Positions 1-8,182 are shown, counted from the first letter of the stretch. The stretch is DNA of 64,000 bases from Actinomycetospora sp. NBRC 106375 (GCF_030269665.1 NZ_BSTS01000004.1:62001-126000), one strand, 5' to 3'. Translations and numbers: made by a program. The notes: generated from the sequence alone by a model not told the origin.

Positions 1-75
1 TACCTGCTGCACGAGACGCACAAGCCCCGCGACCGGGCCACCGTCCACGAGCGTTCGGCGACCGCCGGCGACTAG
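1..75 (+). CDS. 3' end of an unidentified CDS
   Basis: An open frame enters from the left edge and stops at TAG 73-75; the visible 24 residues (ending HERSATAGD) are hydrophilic and not diagnostic. The stop overlaps the stop of a leftward open frame in the shared tetranucleotide CTAG, a typical arrangement of convergent genes. No function can be assigned from so short a piece. Confidence 0.5.
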   Translation, partial: YLLHETHKPRDRATVHERSATAGD

Positions 76-172
76 CGCTTCGGCGGCTCGCCGCGCCACG
101 TGAGCGACCGCGCGTCGAGCTCGCGCGGCAGCGGGTCGCCCTCGGCCAGGAGCCGGGCTACCGCGGCGTGGA
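72..172 (-). pseudogene. start-less C-terminal gene fragment
   Basis: Leftward open frame of about 33 codons ending with TAG at 74-72 and reading ...VARLLAEGDPLPRELDARSL..., which looks like genuine protein sequence (charged, actinobacterial codon bias). Going upstream it runs straight into the 43-bp palindrome at 179-221 and then meets a stop, with no ATG, GTG or TTG on the way. It may be the 3' remnant of a gene whose front was lost, possibly where the palindrome now sits. It could also be chance open frame in GC-rich DNA. Confidence 0.3.
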
Positions 173-178
173 CCGGAT

Positions 179-221
179 TACTGGCTGGTGTCCCTCGCCA
201 GGTGAGGGATACCAGCCAGTA
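179..221. repeat. family A palindrome, copy 1
   Basis: 43-bp inverted repeat with arms TACTGGCTGGTgTCCCTC and GAGGGATACCAGCCAGTA and a 7-base centre. One mismatch separates this copy from the other three (588, 1628 and 28269). It lies just beyond the convergent gene ends at 72-75. The stem would fold into a strong RNA hairpin; no T-tract follows, which is usual for actinobacterial terminators. Confidence 0.85.
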
Positions 222-293
222 GCACTTCTACACGAACCCCGGGCGGGGGCACGGTGCACGGGTCGAGCGACGTCGGAACGGGCACGCTCGGAG

Positions 294-581
294 ATGACCG
301 CGACGACGACGGTGCCCGCCCTCCCGCCCACCGAGCCATCGCCGGACCCGGAGCGTGTGCGGCAGAGCGGGCCGGACGGCGTCACGCTGCCGATCCCGTG
401 GCTCGGCACCATCGAGATCTCGAAGCCCGAGCTGGCCTACGTCGGCGGCATCGCCGGCCTCGCCGCGCTCGGCGTCCTCGAGTGGCCCATCGCGCTCGTC
501 ATCGCGGGCGGGCACGTCCTCGCCGCCGACCGCTCCAGCAGGACCGTGCGGGACCTCGGCGACGCGATGACGGCGGCGTGA
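294..581 (+). CDS. small membrane protein, unknown function
   Basis: A 95-residue protein starting at ATG 294. A longer reading from 168 would translate through the palindrome at 179-221 and is unlikely. The N-terminal half is Thr/Pro-rich and polar. Residues about 52-82 form a hydrophobic hairpin-like stretch (LAYVGGIAGLAALGVLEWP then IALVIAGGHVLA), suggesting one or two membrane segments, and the tail is short and charged. I recognise no family. It is flanked on both sides by family A palindromes and converges with the DUF559 gene downstream. Confidence 0.6.
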   Translation: MTATTTVPALPPTEPSPDPERVRQSGPDGVTLPIPWLGTIEISKPELAYVGGIAGLAALGVLEWPIALVIAGGHVLAADRSSRTVRDLGDAMTAA

Positions 582-587
582 CGGGTC

Positions 588-630
588 TACTGGCTGGTAT
601 CCCTCGCCTGGTGAGGGATACCAGCCAGTA
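588..630. terminator. family A palindrome, copy 2
   Basis: Perfect-arm copy (TACTGGCTGGTATCCCTC / GAGGGATACCAGCCAGTA, centre GCCTGGT). It starts 6 bases after the stop of the small membrane protein and lies between two convergent genes, the position expected of a bidirectional terminator. Termination activity is inferred from position and stem strength. Confidence 0.65.
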
Positions 631-656
631 GGCCGGGATCGTCGCCGGTCGCGGGC

Positions 657-1559
657 TCACGCGGCGGTGACGGCGTCGGCGGCGAGCATGCGGCGCACCA
701 CGTCGACCAGGTAGCCGGGCGTCTCCTGGAGGTCGTACCAGGACACGCGGATCACCCGCCAACCCCCGATGACGACCTCGTTCTGGCGCAGCCCGTCGCG
801 CCGGAAGCGGTCGACGTCGCGGTGGAAGGCCCAGCCGTCGATCTCGATCGCGACGCGGTGCTGCGGGAACGCGATGTCGAGGACGACGCGACCGAAGCCC
901 GGGAGGACCACCGGGAGGTTCGCCGTCCACCCGGTGACGCGAGCCCGCGTGAGGCGGCGGGCGGCATCGCGCTCCGCCTCCGACCGTGCCTCACCCTCGG
1001 CGAGCGCGACCAGCCGGCGCGCGAGCACGACGCCGTGTCGCTGCCCCATCTCCTCGAGCGCCTGGCGCAGCGACTCCACCGCCACGCGGTCCTGCTGGAG
1101 GGCCCGGTCGAGCAGACGGGCGCCTTCGACCAGCCCGAGCGACGTCGCCGCCTCGAGCGCGGCGGCGGCGCGGTGCGCGACCCACACGCCGTCGACCCTG
1201 ACCCGGCCGGAGAGACCGATCGCCCGGCGCACCGTGCGGACCCCGGGAGGCGGGCAGTGCCCTCCGGCCGGTCCCACCGCGATCGCGATCGTCTCCACGG
1301 GGCGGTCGGTGAGGTTCCACCAGACGGCTGCTGCGTGGCCGATGAGGGTGGCCGCGTCGCCCGCCCAGAGCGCGGCGGCACGCAGGGTGGCGCGAGGGGT
1401 CAGGACGTGCGTGGCGGCGAGGTAGACGCGGGGACGGACGGCGAGCCACTCCCCGGACGCGACCCGCCGGTCGATGGCGGCGGGTGACATGCCGAGGTCG
1501 CGGGCCTGGTCGTGGCGGATCAAGCCGTCCTGCGTGCGGACGAGATCGAGGAGCTCCAT
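657..1559 (-). CDS. DUF559 endonuclease-domain protein with AbiEi-like N-terminus
   Basis: A 300-residue protein. The N-terminal ~70 residues (LIRHDQARDLGMSPAAIDRR then a VYL motif) resemble the winged-helix N-terminal domain found in AbiEi-type antitoxins and many actinobacterial DUF559 proteins. The C-terminal ~100 residues carry the Vsr-like DUF559 signature: DIAFPQHRVAIEIDG, then HRDVDRFRRDGLRQNEVV and WRVIRVSW. The acidic residues of the IEIDG strand are the presumed nuclease metal ligands. The family is abundant in actinobacteria and its role is unknown. No cognate toxin is adjacent, so a toxin-antitoxin role is not supported. Confidence 0.8.
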   Translation of the reverse strand: MELLDLVRTQDGLIRHDQARDLGMSPAAIDRRVASGEWLAVRPRVYLAATHVLTPRATLRAAALWAGDAATLIGHAAAVWWNLTDRPVETIAIAVGPAGGHCPPPGVRTVRRAIGLSGRVRVDGVWVAHRAAAALEAATSLGLVEGARLLDRALQQDRVAVESLRQALEEMGQRHGVVLARRLVALAEGEARSEAERDAARRLTRARVTGWTANLPVVLPGFGRVVLDIAFPQHRVAIEIDGWAFHRDVDRFRRDGLRQNEVVIGGWRVIRVSWYDLQETPGYLVDVVRRMLAADAVTAA

Positions 1560-1627
1560 ACCGGGTTCGACGCAGCGACCCGGCCGCAGGCTCCATCGGC
1601 AGGGCGGGCCGGGAAACGGTCGGCGGT

Positions 1628-1670
1628 TACTGGCTGGTATCCCTCACTGAGCGAGGGATACCAGCCAGTA
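1628..1670. terminator. family A palindrome, copy 3
   Basis: Copy with arms TTACTGGCTGGTATCCCTC / GAGGGATACCAGCCAGTAA. It lies 33 bases beyond the stop of the leftward MetE-core gene and upstream of the leftward DUF559 gene, so it could terminate the catabolic operon. Confidence 0.65.
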
Positions 1671-1703
1671 ACCGCTCAACGCCAGCCGACGCCTCGCAAG
1701 CCC

Positions 1704-2765
1704 TCACGCCGGCGTCGGGACGCCCTCGCCACCCGAGCGGATCTCGGCCCGCAGGCGCTTCGCCGCGTCCGCGAGGGACCGCATCTTCCCGTACGCCGAC
1801 TCCCGCGGCAGGTACTTCAGGCCGCAGTCGGGCGCGAGGACGAGCTTCTCGGGCGGGATGACGTCGAAGGCCCGCCGCGCCCGGGACGCGACGACGCCCG
1901 GGCTCTCGACGGCCGGATCCGAGAGGTCGAGCACGCCCAGGATGATCGTCTTGTCGGTGAGGTCGCTCAGCACGCCGAGGTCGAGGCCGGACTGCGCGGT
2001 CTCGATGGAGATCTGCTTGACCGGGCTGCCGGCGAGCTCGGGCAGGAACGAGTAGCCCTCGGGCCGCTCGTGGATGATCGCCGCGTAGCCGAAGCAGATG
2101 TGCACCGCGGTGGTGCCCGTGATGCCGTCGAGCGCGGCGTTCAGCGCCTCGAGCCCGTACGCGCGGGCGGCGTCGGGGCGAGCCTGCATGTACGGCTCGT
2201 CGATCTGCACGACGTCGGCGCCGGCGGCGAACAGGTCGCGTACCTCGGCGTTGACCGCCGCGGCGTAGGCCATCGCCGCCGCGCCCGGGTCGCCGTAGTG
2301 GTCGTCCTGGGCCTGCTGGGACATCGTGAACGGCCCCGGCACGGTCATCTTGATCGTGTGGTCGGTCGCCGACCGCAGGAAGTGCAGGTCGTCGAGCTGG
2401 ATCGGCACGGAGCGCTCGATCGGCCCGGTGATCCGCGGGACCGGGTTGGGGTGCCCGCTGCGGTCGAGGGCGGTCCCCGGGTTGTCGACGTCGACGCCGC
2501 CCAGGGCCGTCGCGAAGTGGTTCGAGTAGCTCTCGCGCCGGATCTCGCCGTCGGTGACGATGTCGAGCCCGGCGCGCTCCTGCGCCCGGATCGCGAGCAC
2601 GGTCGCGTCGTCCTGGGCCTGCTCGAGGAACTCCGGCGCCGGGCGCCACAGCTCCTTCGCGCGCACCCGGGGCGGGAACCGGTCGGCGAGCCGGGCCCGG
2701 TCGATGAGCCAGTCGGGCTGGGCGTAGCTGCCGACGAGCGAGGTCGGCAGGAGCGGGGCCGTCAT
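1704..2765 (-). CDS. MetE-core (UROD/MetE fold) methyltransferase-like protein
   Basis: A 353-residue protein resembling the C-terminal half of cobalamin-independent methionine synthase; full MetE is about 750 residues, so this is the stand-alone core form. Zinc-site residues are visible: His and Cys in AVHICFGY and Cys in LAPDCGLKYL. Acidic motifs DIVTDGEIRRESYSNHF and VVQIDEPYMQ are also present. Stand-alone MetE-core proteins can move methyl groups without the folate-binding N-domain; the substrate here is unknown. The start ATG overlaps the dioxygenase stop by 4 bases (ATGA), making it the last gene of a four-gene leftward operon. A demethylation role in aromatic catabolism is inference from context. 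Confidence 0.75.
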   Translation of the reverse strand: MTAPLLPTSLVGSYAQPDWLIDRARLADRFPPRVRAKELWRPAPEFLEQAQDDATVLAIRAQERAGLDIVTDGEIRRESYSNHFATALGGVDVDNPGTALDRSGHPNPVPRITGPIERSVPIQLDDLHFLRSATDHTIKMTVPGPFTMSQQAQDDHYGDPGAAAMAYAAAVNAEVRDLFAAGADVVQIDEPYMQARPDAARAYGLEALNAALDGITGTTAVHICFGYAAIIHERPEGYSFLPELAGSPVKQISIETAQSGLDLGVLSDLTDKTIILGVLDLSDPAVESPGVVASRARRAFDVIPPEKLVLAPDCGLKYLPRESAYGKMRSLADAAKRLRAEIRSGGEGVPTPA

Positions 2766-3637
2766 GCGGGCTGGAGCACGAAGTCGTACCGCGCCTCGCA
2801 CCAGGGCACGTCGCTGCGTCCGCCGTCGGGTGTCGGACCCGGTTCCCGCTCGACGAACGTGACCACCAGCTCGCGCTTGACGCCGAACACGACGTCGCTG
2901 TCGAGGTACTGCGCACCCTCCCGGAACAGGTGGGTGATCAGCGGCTCGTAGCCGGGCACGTTGAGCAGGAAGTGCACGTGCGCGGGCCGGTAGTGGCTGA
3001 TGTCGGTCTGGTGGATGAGGTGCCCGACCGGCCCGTCCATGGGGATCGCGTAGCCGAGCGGCGCGATCGTGCGCACGCAGTACGTGCCGTCCTCGCGCGA
3101 GGTGTACTTGGCCCGCAGGCGCGCCTCGTCGACCGGGAGCTGCGACTCGTACGCGCCGTCGTCGTCGGCCTGCCACACGTCGAGCACCGCGCCGGGCACG
3201 GGCGCGCCGTCGAGCGAGCGCACCGTGCCGTGGACGTAGAGCGGCGTGCCCGAGATGCCCTCGGACATGTCGGCGCCGTACCCCAGCTCCGGCGAGCCCT
3301 CGATGTGGAACGGGCCGAGCACCGTCGCGGGCGTCGCGCCCTCGGCGAAGCGGTGGTTCTGCTGCACGACGAGCATGGAGAGCCCCAGCACGTCGGAGGC
3401 GAGGATGAACTCCTCGCGCTTGTCGTCGCTGATCTGGCCGGTGTCGGTGAGCCAGCGGATGGCCGCCATCCACTCGGCCTCGGTCAGCTGCGTCTCGCGC
3501 GCGAACGCGTGCAGGTGGCGGACGAGCGCGCTCATCAGCTCGGCGACCCGCGGGTCGTGTGCCGTTGACCACCGTTCGGCCGCGACGTCGGTGATCGTGT
3601 CCTCGGTGACGACGGTGGGGGTGACCGGGTGCGCCAT
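2762..3637 (-). CDS. intradiol ring-cleavage dioxygenase, hydroxyquinol 1,2-dioxygenase-like
   Basis: A 291-residue protein, usual for the catechol/hydroxyquinol 1,2-dioxygenase family. An N-terminal helical domain (residues about 20-100) precedes the beta-sandwich core. Iron-ligand motif residues are visible in HYRPAHVHF (Tyr, His, His), with a further Tyr in PLGYAIPMDG. The segment VLGPFHIEGSPELGYGADMS is typical of hydroxyquinol-type enzymes. The family opens benzene-1,2,4-triol to maleylacetate; no maleylacetate reductase is nearby, so the exact substrate is open. It overlaps the MetE-core gene and follows the citryl-CoA lyase gene by 13 bases. Confidence 0.85.
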   Translation of the reverse strand: MAHPVTPTVVTEDTITDVAAERWSTAHDPRVAELMSALVRHLHAFARETQLTEAEWMAAIRWLTDTGQISDDKREEFILASDVLGLSMLVVQQNHRFAEGATPATVLGPFHIEGSPELGYGADMSEGISGTPLYVHGTVRSLDGAPVPGAVLDVWQADDDGAYESQLPVDEARLRAKYTSREDGTYCVRTIAPLGYAIPMDGPVGHLIHQTDISHYRPAHVHFLLNVPGYEPLITHLFREGAQYLDSDVVFGVKRELVVTFVEREPGPTPDGGRSDVPWCEARYDFVLQPA

Positions 3638-3650
3638 CGCGCCCTCCTTG

Positions 3651-4466
3651 TTAGAGGCTGTCCTGGCCGACAGGTGGTGGCTCGTAGGGATCAGGATCGA
3701 CCGGCCGGTTGTTGAGGTCCACCGACAGGAAGATGTCGTTCGCGACGGGGTGGCGCAGCTCCTCGGCGAGCTGGCCGATGAGCCCGGCGGTGCGGGCGAG
3801 CAGGGCGAACGCCCGCAGCAGCTCCAGCGGGAGGCCGAGGTCCGCCAGCGCCGCCCCGCACACCCCGGCGCCGTTGAGCGGCAGCGTCTTCCCGAGCACC
3901 TCCGGGTGAACCCGCCCGATCGCGGCGAAGAGCGCCAGGTGCGGGCCGGTGATCCCCTCCTCGGCGGCGATCGCCATGAGCCGCGGCGTGCGCGGGTCGC
4001 CGTCCTTGTGCACGTGGTGGCCCAGGCCCGGGACGAACTTCTTCGCCTCGCGCTGCCGCCGGACGGTCTCGAGCGCGAGCGCGTCCCAGCCGGCGTCGTC
4101 GGTCGGGAGCGCGCCGGCGTCCTCCAGCACGTCGTGCAGGAACCGCCCGCAGTCCTCGGTGACGCCGAGGAACCGCGACCCGCCCGCGAGCAGGCCCGCG
4201 GCGAGCGCGCCCTGCACCGAGTCGGGCGCGGAGAGGTGGGCCAGGCGGCTGATGATCGCGGTGGGCGTGTAGCCGTGGTCGGCCAGTGCCGCGAGCACCG
4301 CCTCGAACACGCGGGTCTCGCCGGGCGTCGGGCGGCGCTGGGTGGCCAGCCAGAACGCCAGCTCGCCGAAGCCGACCTCGCCCATGACGTCGTTCGCGAG
4401 GTCGTGCCCGAGCAGGGTGATCGCGTCCTTGGACGACGCGCCGAGCGCGGTGGGGTACTCAGGCAT
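3651..4466 (-). CDS. citryl-CoA lyase / short citrate synthase-like protein
   Basis: A 271-residue protein of citrate synthase fold, much shorter than citrate synthase (370-430). The conserved catalytic segment reads KFVPGLGHHVHKDGDPRTPRL, matching the GxGHxxxxxxDPR motif. The short length and partnership with a class III CoA-transferase fit stand-alone citryl-CoA lyase-like enzymes that split or form 3-hydroxyacyl-CoA type substrates. It overlaps the upstream CoA-transferase by 8 bases, so translation is probably coupled. The true substrate in this catabolic operon is unknown. Confidence 0.75.
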   Translation of the reverse strand: MPEYPTALGASSKDAITLLGHDLANDVMGEVGFGELAFWLATQRRPTPGETRVFEAVLAALADHGYTPTAIISRLAHLSAPDSVQGALAAGLLAGGSRFLGVTEDCGRFLHDVLEDAGALPTDDAGWDALALETVRRQREAKKFVPGLGHHVHKDGDPRTPRLMAIAAEEGITGPHLALFAAIGRVHPEVLGKTLPLNGAGVCGAALADLGLPLELLRAFALLARTAGLIGQLAEELRHPVANDIFLSVDLNNRPVDPDPYEPPPVGQDSL

Positions 4467-5613
4467 CGGACCCCAGCCACTTCCGCAGCTCGGCGCCGTG
4501 CTCGTCGCGCTCGGGCGGCGGCAGCTCGTAGGTCACCGGGGTGTCCGAGAAGCGGATCGGGTGGCGCGTCGTCGGCACCGCGCGGTCGCCCTCGCCCACC
4601 TCCACCACCGGCTCGAGCCCGAAGCGCTCGGCGATCGCGAAGCCGCCCGCGACGGAGTTGATCGGCCCGCACGGCACCCCGGCCGCGACGAGGAGGTCGA
4701 ACCACTCCTCGGCGCCCTTGGCCGACAGAGCCTCGACGAGGATCGGCTTGAGCTCCTCGCGGTGCTCGGTGCGGTCGGCGTTGCGCAGGAAGCGCGGGTC
4801 GTCGGCGAGCTCGGGCAGGCCCAGGACGCCGACGAGCTTGCGGAACAGCCCGTCGTTGGCGGCGGCGATGACCATCGGGTTGTCCGCGGTCGGCAGCGGC
4901 TCGTAGGGCACGACGCTGGGGTGGGCGTTGCCCATCCGGGTCGGGACGACGCCTGCCGCGGCGTAGGCCGAGCTCTGGTTGACCATCCCCGACATCGCCG
5001 ACGCGAGCAGGGAGAGCTCGACGTGCTGCCCCCGGCCGGTCGCGTCGCGGTGGCGCAGCGCCGCGAGGATGCCGATCAGCGCGTCCTTGCCCGCCATCAC
5101 GTCGAAGATCGAGATGCCGGCGCGGTACGGCGGGCCGTCGGCGTCGCCGGTGAGGCTCATCAGGCCGGAGACGGCCTGGACCATGAGGTCGTAGCCCGGC
5201 ACGTGCGCGCCCTTGGTCGAGCCGAAGCCGGAGATCGAGGCGTAGACGAGGCCGGGGTTGTCGGCGGCGACCGAGGCGTAGTCGAGGCCGTACTTCGCCA
5301 TCCCGCCCGGACGGAGGTTCTCGATGAGGACGTCGGCACGGCGCGCGAGCTCCTTGGCGACGGCGACGTCGGCCTCGTCGCGCAGGTCGAGCGCGATCGA
5401 GCGCTTCCCGCGGTTGATCCCGAGGTAGTAGGTGGACGTCTCGTCGCGGGTCGGCGGCATCCACGTGCGGGTCTCGTCGCCCTGCGGTGACTCGACCTTC
5501 ACGACCTCGGCGCCCAGGTCCGCCAGCAGCATCGTCGCGTACGGCCCCGCGAGGACCCGCGAGAAGTCGGCGACCAGCAACCCGGTCAGCGGCCCGCCTC
5601 CGGCCTCGGTCAT
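4459..5613 (-). CDS. CaiB/BaiF family class III CoA-transferase
   Basis: A 384-residue protein with the family signatures VADFSRVLAGPYATMLLADLGAEVVKVE, NRGKRSIALDL and ENLRPGGMAKYGLDY, and the Asp-containing VPGYDLMVQAVSG region that carries the catalytic carboxylate. The start MTEAGG is chosen because AGGAGAG lies just upstream; a longer frame begins at 5685 but would cross the operator-like dyad at 5635. It is the first gene of the leftward operon and probably activates an organic acid as its CoA ester for the citryl-CoA lyase-like enzyme. Confidence 0.88.
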   Translation of the reverse strand: MTEAGGGPLTGLLVADFSRVLAGPYATMLLADLGAEVVKVESPQGDETRTWMPPTRDETSTYYLGINRGKRSIALDLRDEADVAVAKELARRADVLIENLRPGGMAKYGLDYASVAADNPGLVYASISGFGSTKGAHVPGYDLMVQAVSGLMSLTGDADGPPYRAGISIFDVMAGKDALIGILAALRHRDATGRGQHVELSLLASAMSGMVNQSSAYAAAGVVPTRMGNAHPSVVPYEPLPTADNPMVIAAANDGLFRKLVGVLGLPELADDPRFLRNADRTEHREELKPILVEALSAKGAEEWFDLLVAAGVPCGPINSVAGGFAIAERFGLEPVVEVGEGDRAVPTTRHPIRFSDTPVTYELPPPERDEHGAELRKWLGSDA

Positions 5614-5634
5614 GCACTCTCCTGTTCCGTCATG

Positions 5635-5648
5635 CGGACGACTGTCCG
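5635..5648. promoter_or_regulatory. putative IclR operator 1 (CGGAC-N4-GTCCG)
   Basis: Perfect dyad CGGACGACTGTCCG, 22 bases upstream of the CoA-transferase start. The same arms and spacer length recur at 6680-6693 upstream of the divergent amidohydrolase, with the IclR gene lying between them. Assignment to that regulator is inference. Confidence 0.55.
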
Positions 5649-5691
5649 TCATCCGATCGAAGCCCTCCGTGGCCGTGGGTGTCAACCCGGG

Positions 5692-6498
5692 TCACGAGGC
5701 GGGCACGGTGACCTTCGGCAGCGTCGCCCGCTGCGCGAAGTCGGCGCTGATGTCCCCCGCCGCCTGGAGCAGCAGGGGCAGATGGTGCTCGAGCAGGTGG
5801 CCGACGGACGTCTCGGCGGCGTGGCAGTTGACGTTCACGCCGGCGATCACCCGGCCCTCGCCGTCGCGCAGCGGCGCGGCGACCGACCGGATGCCCGGCG
5901 CGAGCTGCTCGTCGGTGAGCGCCCACCCGCGGGCGCGGACCTCGCGCAGGGCGGCGTCCCGCTCGTCGCGGGAGGGCTGCCAGCGCGGGGTCAGGCCGGA
6001 GCGCGTCGGTTCCGCGAGGACGCGCTCGAGCTCGTCCGGCGGCAGGGCCGCGAGCTGGACCTTGCCGAGCGAGGTGGGCAGCGCCGGGAACCGCGTCCCG
6101 ATCTGCACGGTCAGCGCGACGATCTTCGGGACGGCCACGCGGGCGACGTAGACGATGTCGGACCCGTCGAGCTGGGCGACCGAGCAGGACTCCCCCGTGC
6201 GCGCCACGAGCCGCTCGAGGTGCGGGCGCGCGACCTCCCACAGCCCGAGCGCGTCGACGTACGCGACGCCGAGCTCGAGCACCCGCGGCGTCAGCGTGAA
6301 GCCCCGCTCGCCGGCGCGGACGTAGCCGAGCTCGGTGAGCGTGAGCAGGATGCGCCGCGCCGTCGGGCGGGCGAGCCCGGTCGCCGCAGCGACCTCGGCG
6401 AGGGTCATCTCGGGGCGGGTGGCGCCGAAGGCCGCGATGACCTCCAGGCCGCGGGCCAGGGACTCGATGAAGTCCGGTCCCGCACCGTCGCGCGGCAT
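5692..6498 (-). CDS. IclR-family transcriptional regulator (PcaR-like)
   Basis: A 268-residue regulator. The N-terminal winged helix-turn-helix reads SLARGLEVIAAF...MTLAEVAAATGLARPTARRIL, followed by an effector-binding domain with the family patterns LERLVARTGESCSVAQLDG and SLGKVQLAALPPDEL. The ATG at 6498 is preceded by AGGAGG; an upstream in-frame GTG at 6534 would add 12 residues. The closest family flavour is the PcaR/PcaU/PobR group that controls aromatic acid catabolism, fitting its neighbours: the leftward CoA-transferase operon and the divergent amidohydrolase. Candidate operators lie on both sides of the gene. Confidence 0.88.
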   Translation of the reverse strand: MPRDGAGPDFIESLARGLEVIAAFGATRPEMTLAEVAAATGLARPTARRILLTLTELGYVRAGERGFTLTPRVLELGVAYVDALGLWEVARPHLERLVARTGESCSVAQLDGSDIVYVARVAVPKIVALTVQIGTRFPALPTSLGKVQLAALPPDELERVLAEPTRSGLTPRWQPSRDERDAALREVRARGWALTDEQLAPGIRSVAAPLRDGEGRVIAGVNVNCHAAETSVGHLLEHHLPLLLQAAGDISADFAQRATLPKVTVPAS

Positions 6499-6679
6499 CC
6501 GCCCACCGCCCTCCTGCACCCGTCGGACGTCCACGGCGTCCGGATCGCCGGGAGCGTAACCGCCGTGACCGCCTGGCGGACAGTTCCGGTCGCACCCGGT
6601 CAGCCTGGAGGTACCGACGGTTTCGTTGACAGCTACACCACCGCTGCACGACAGTGACCGCCATCATGTGACCGTCAGC

Positions 6680-6693
6680 CGGACGGTCGTCCG
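6680..6693. promoter_or_regulatory. putative IclR operator 2 (CGGAC-N4-GTCCG)
   Basis: Perfect dyad CGGACGGTCGTCCG, 30 bases upstream of the amidohydrolase ATG in the divergent iclR-amidohydrolase intergenic region. A partial relative (CGGACAGTTCCGGT) lies at 6577-6590. Identical half-sites at 5635 suggest one shared regulator. Confidence 0.55.
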
Positions 6694-6723
6694 TACTTCT
6701 CTTCGAGGACGAGGAGCGTCTCC

Positions 6724-8151
6724 ATGACCCAGTCCCCGGGCCCCGTCGTCCTGCGCGGCGGCACCGTGCTCACCGTCGACGGCGACCATTCCCTGCTCGA
6801 GGGTCACGACGTCCTGGTCGTCGACGGGCGGATCGCCGCCGTCGGCGTCGGCCTCGAGGTCCCGGAGGGCACCGAGGAGATCGACGCCACGGGCGGCGTC
6901 GTCATGCCCGGCATGATCGACACCCACCGCCACATGTGGCAGACCGCGCTGCGCGGCTACGGCGCCGACTGGACGCTGACCCAGTACTTCGTCTGGAACT
7001 ACCTCGAGCACGGGCGGAAGTTCCGGCCCGAGGACATCCACGCCGGCGACCTGCTCGCGGCCCTCGAGGCGGTCGAGGCGGGCGTGACCACCTGCGTCGA
7101 CTGGTCCCACAACCTGCAGACCCCCGACCACGCGAACGCGGCGATCGACGCCCTCGCCGCCGTGCCCGGCCGCTTCGTGCTGGCCTACGGCAACATCCAG
7201 GACGCGCCCGCCAACTGGACCGCCGACCGGGGGTTCCGCGACGTCCTCGAGCAGCGCCGCGGCGACGTCGACGGCTTCCAGCTCGCGTTCGACGTCACCG
7301 GCGACCCGACGTTCCCGGAGAAGCCGGCCTTCGAGGTCGCCCGCGAGCTCGGCCTGCCCGTGACCACCCACGCCGGCGTGTGGGGCGCGACGAACGACGA
7401 CGGCATCCGCCTCATGCACGAGCACGGGTTCATGGGCCCGGAGACGATCTACGTCCACGCCGCGACGCTGTCGGCCGACTCCTACCACCGGATGGCGGCC
7501 ACCGGCGGCTCGGTGTCGGTGTCGACCGAGAGCGAGCAGAGCGCGGGCCAGGGCTACCCGCCCTCCTGGGTGCTGCGCACGCACGCCATCCCGATGTCGC
7601 TGTCGATGGACACCTCGATGTGGTGGAGCGGCGACCTGTTCTCCGCCATGCGGTCCACGCTGTCCGCCGACCGCTCCCGCGAGCACCTCGAGGCCCACGC
7701 CAAGGGCGAGACCGTCACCCACCACGCCCTGCGCGCCGAGCACGTCGTCGACATGGCCACGATGGGCGGCGCCCGCGCCCTCGGCCGCGAGGCCGACCTC
7801 GGCAGCATCGAGGTGGGCAAGCAGGCCGACCTGGTGCTGATCCGCAACGAGCACTCGCCGGTCGGGTTCCCGGTCCTCAACCCCTACGGCCACGTCGTGT
7901 TCCAGGCCCAGCGCGGCGACGTCGAGGCCGTGCTGGTCGGCGGCCGCGTCGTCAAGCGCGACCACCGCCTCGTCGACGTCGACCTCGCCGCCGCCCGCCG
8001 CGCCGTCGAGCAGACCGTCGAGCACCTGCGCGGCGAGCTCGGCGAGGAGGCGTGGCAGCAGGGCATGAACCCCGACATCCCCGAGACCAAGGTCCTCGAC
8101 AACCCGTACACCTACACCGACTACCGCTCCGCCGCGACGCACGGCGCCTGA
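6724..8151 (+). CDS. metal-dependent amidohydrolase (cytosine deaminase/AtzB-TrzN-like)
   Basis: A 475-residue amidohydrolase-superfamily protein. It has the N-terminal beta-sandwich strand VVLRGGTVLTVDGDHSLLEG and metal motif DTHRHMWQ (His-x-His). Later ligands appear in VTTHAGVWG, YVHAATL and SLSMDTSMWW (Asp). The C-terminal closing strand GSIEVGKQADLVLI is typical of the group that deaminates or dechlorinates N-heterocycles, which includes cytosine/guanine deaminases and triazine hydrolases. An AGGA-like signal precedes the ATG. It is divergent from iclR and probably supplies substrate to the leftward operon; the actual substrate cannot be read from sequence. Confidence 0.85.
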   Translation: MTQSPGPVVLRGGTVLTVDGDHSLLEGHDVLVVDGRIAAVGVGLEVPEGTEEIDATGGVVMPGMIDTHRHMWQTALRGYGADWTLTQYFVWNYLEHGRKFRPEDIHAGDLLAALEAVEAGVTTCVDWSHNLQTPDHANAAIDALAAVPGRFVLAYGNIQDAPANWTADRGFRDVLEQRRGDVDGFQLAFDVTGDPTFPEKPAFEVARELGLPVTTHAGVWGATNDDGIRLMHEHGFMGPETIYVHAATLSADSYHRMAATGGSVSVSTESEQSAGQGYPPSWVLRTHAIPMSLSMDTSMWWSGDLFSAMRSTLSADRSREHLEAHAKGETVTHHALRAEHVVDMATMGGARALGREADLGSIEVGKQADLVLIRNEHSPVGFPVLNPYGHVVFQAQRGDVEAVLVGGRVVKRDHRLVDVDLAAARRAVEQTVEHLRGELGEEAWQQGMNPDIPETKVLDNPYTYTDYRSAATHGA

Positions 8152-8182
8152 TCCCCCCTCGGCGCGCCGGCGGTTACCGCGG

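Noticed and set aside
168-293. Extended N-terminus of the small membrane protein starting at 168.
   Set aside because: It would translate the family A palindrome; ATG 294 gives a sensible protein start and the extension has no protein-like features.
2762-5617. Long leftward open frame of about 950 codons joining dioxygenase, lyase and transferase regions.
   Set aside because: In most of this span it is an out-of-frame shadow; the three genes are read in their own frames with family motifs and overlapping starts and stops.
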